DNA of 6,486 bases from JBOHSA01 sp050732995 (GTDB lineage Bacteria; Gemmatimonadota; Gemmatimonadetes; Gemmatimonadales; GWC2-71-9): contig JBOHSA010000148.1 of assembly GCA_050732995.1 (NCBI GenBank), positions 1 to 6,486 of the forward strand. Direction: 5' to 3'. Under the pieces are notes generated by a model. The model had not been told where the DNA came from. It ran no database searches and saw nothing but the letters and a program-made list of their open reading frames with translations. Positions 5,995 to 6,486 of the stretch are shown in pieces. Both the position numbers and the translations under genes were made by a program. Numbering within the stretch: position 1 is the stretch's first letter; the number at the start of each line of letters is the position of its first letter.

Positions 5995-6486
5995 ATGCGA
6001 CAGCCCACGTTCGGCGCCACGGCGTGCGCCGCCCTCGCCGTCCTGATCACCGTCCCCGCGCCCGCGATGAGGGTCGCGTCCGCCGGCGTGCTCGCCGACA
6101 CCGCCAAGCCGACCCTGCCGCTCGAGCCGGCGCGCTGGGCCCGGTTCACAACCAGCAAAGGCACGTGGATCTCCCTGGACGTGAGCCCGGATGGCCAGAC
6201 GATCGTCCTCGACCTGCTCGGCGACCTCTACACGCTGCCGATCGCGGGCGGGCGCGCGAAGCGCCTCACCTTGGGGCTGGCGTACGACATGCAGGCGCGC
6301 TGGTCGCCCGACGGGAAGCGCATCGCGTTCACCACCGACCGCGGCGGCACCGAGAACGTGTGGATCATGGGCGCCGACGGCTCGCGGCCGCGGCCGGTCT
6401 CGCGCGAGGCCGACCGCACCACCAACTCCGCGGCGTGGTCGCCCGACGGCGAGTGGCTGGTCACGCGGCGGCGGCTCACCGACAAG
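5995..6486 (+). CDS. Secreted TolB/PD40 beta-propeller protein, probably an amidohydrolase fusion (5' part)
   Basis: The frame is open from the ATG at 5995 to the window edge, giving 164 residues with no stop. Residues 1-24 or 1-30 look like a Sec signal peptide, with R2, a hydrophobic stretch 8-22, and possible cleavage after A24 (APA) or A30 (ASA). The mature part begins beta-propeller blades of the WD40-like PD40 type, with SPDG at 64-67, 104-107 and 149-152 at regular 40-45 residue spacing. These blades are seen in TolB and in prolyl-peptidase-like or Tricorn-like proteins. The wording around the first blade (TTSKGTWISLDVSPDG, then DLLGDLYTLPIAGG) resembles large secreted amidohydrolases of about 1000 residues with an N-terminal propeller. 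That identification is from memory and the catalytic domain is not in view. It has its own promoter-like site and is probably not part of the sugar operon. Confidence 0.85.
   Translation, partial: MRQPTFGATACAALAVLITVPAPAMRVASAGVLADTAKPTLPLEPARWARFTTSKGTWISLDVSPDGQTIVLDLLGDLYTLPIAGGRAKRLTLGLAYDMQARWSPDGKRIAFTTDRGGTENVWIMGADGSRPRPVSREADRTTNSAAWSPDGEWLVTRRRLTDK

Overview
This window comes from a very GC-rich bacterium. All genes are on the plus strand, and third codon positions are mostly G or C. The gene mix resembles soil Gemmatimonadota, with Planctomycetota, Acidobacteriota or similar free-living degraders also possible: a DUF1080 protein, a Tat-exported Gfo/Idh/MocA oxidoreductase with the long N-terminus common in those phyla, and a secreted TolB/PD40-type protein. 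The phylum is inferred from protein style; no rRNA or marker gene is present.

Layout. Positions 3-80 hold the last codons of an upstream gene, whose TGA overlaps the ATG of a small Rossmann-like SLOG/LOG-related protein (TIGR00725 type, 77-544). After 58 bases comes a compact four-gene block. It contains an exported DUF1080 / 3-keto-disaccharide hydrolase-type protein (603-1322), a NupG-family MFS permease (1319-2527), a Gfo/Idh/MocA oxidoreductase with a twin-arginine leader (2554-3888) and a sodium:solute symporter (3890-5662). Two of the junctions are a 4-base overlap and a single-base gap, so the block is very probably one transcript. A 332-base spacer (5663-5994) holds a strong 10-bp hairpin and a promoter-like TATACT. 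It is followed by the 5' part of a secreted beta-propeller (PD40) protein, probably the N-terminus of a TolB/amidohydrolase fusion, which runs off the end of the window.

How the genes may work together. DUF1080 proteins and Gfo/Idh/MocA oxidoreductases are known partners in an oxidative route of glycoside breakdown. The oxidoreductase makes a 3-keto sugar, the glycosidic bond is then cleaved easily, and the keto sugar is reduced back. Here both enzymes carry export signals, and two different importers are built into the same operon. My reading is an extracytoplasmic 3-keto glycoside-cleaving module with dedicated uptake. Substrate and chemistry are inference. The least ordinary features are the exported oxidoreductase, which would need a tightly held or recycled nicotinamide cofactor, and the NupG-like permease, which keeps about half of the E. 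coli NupG nucleoside-contact residues and changes the rest. No regulator, RNA gene, mobile element or CRISPR array was seen.
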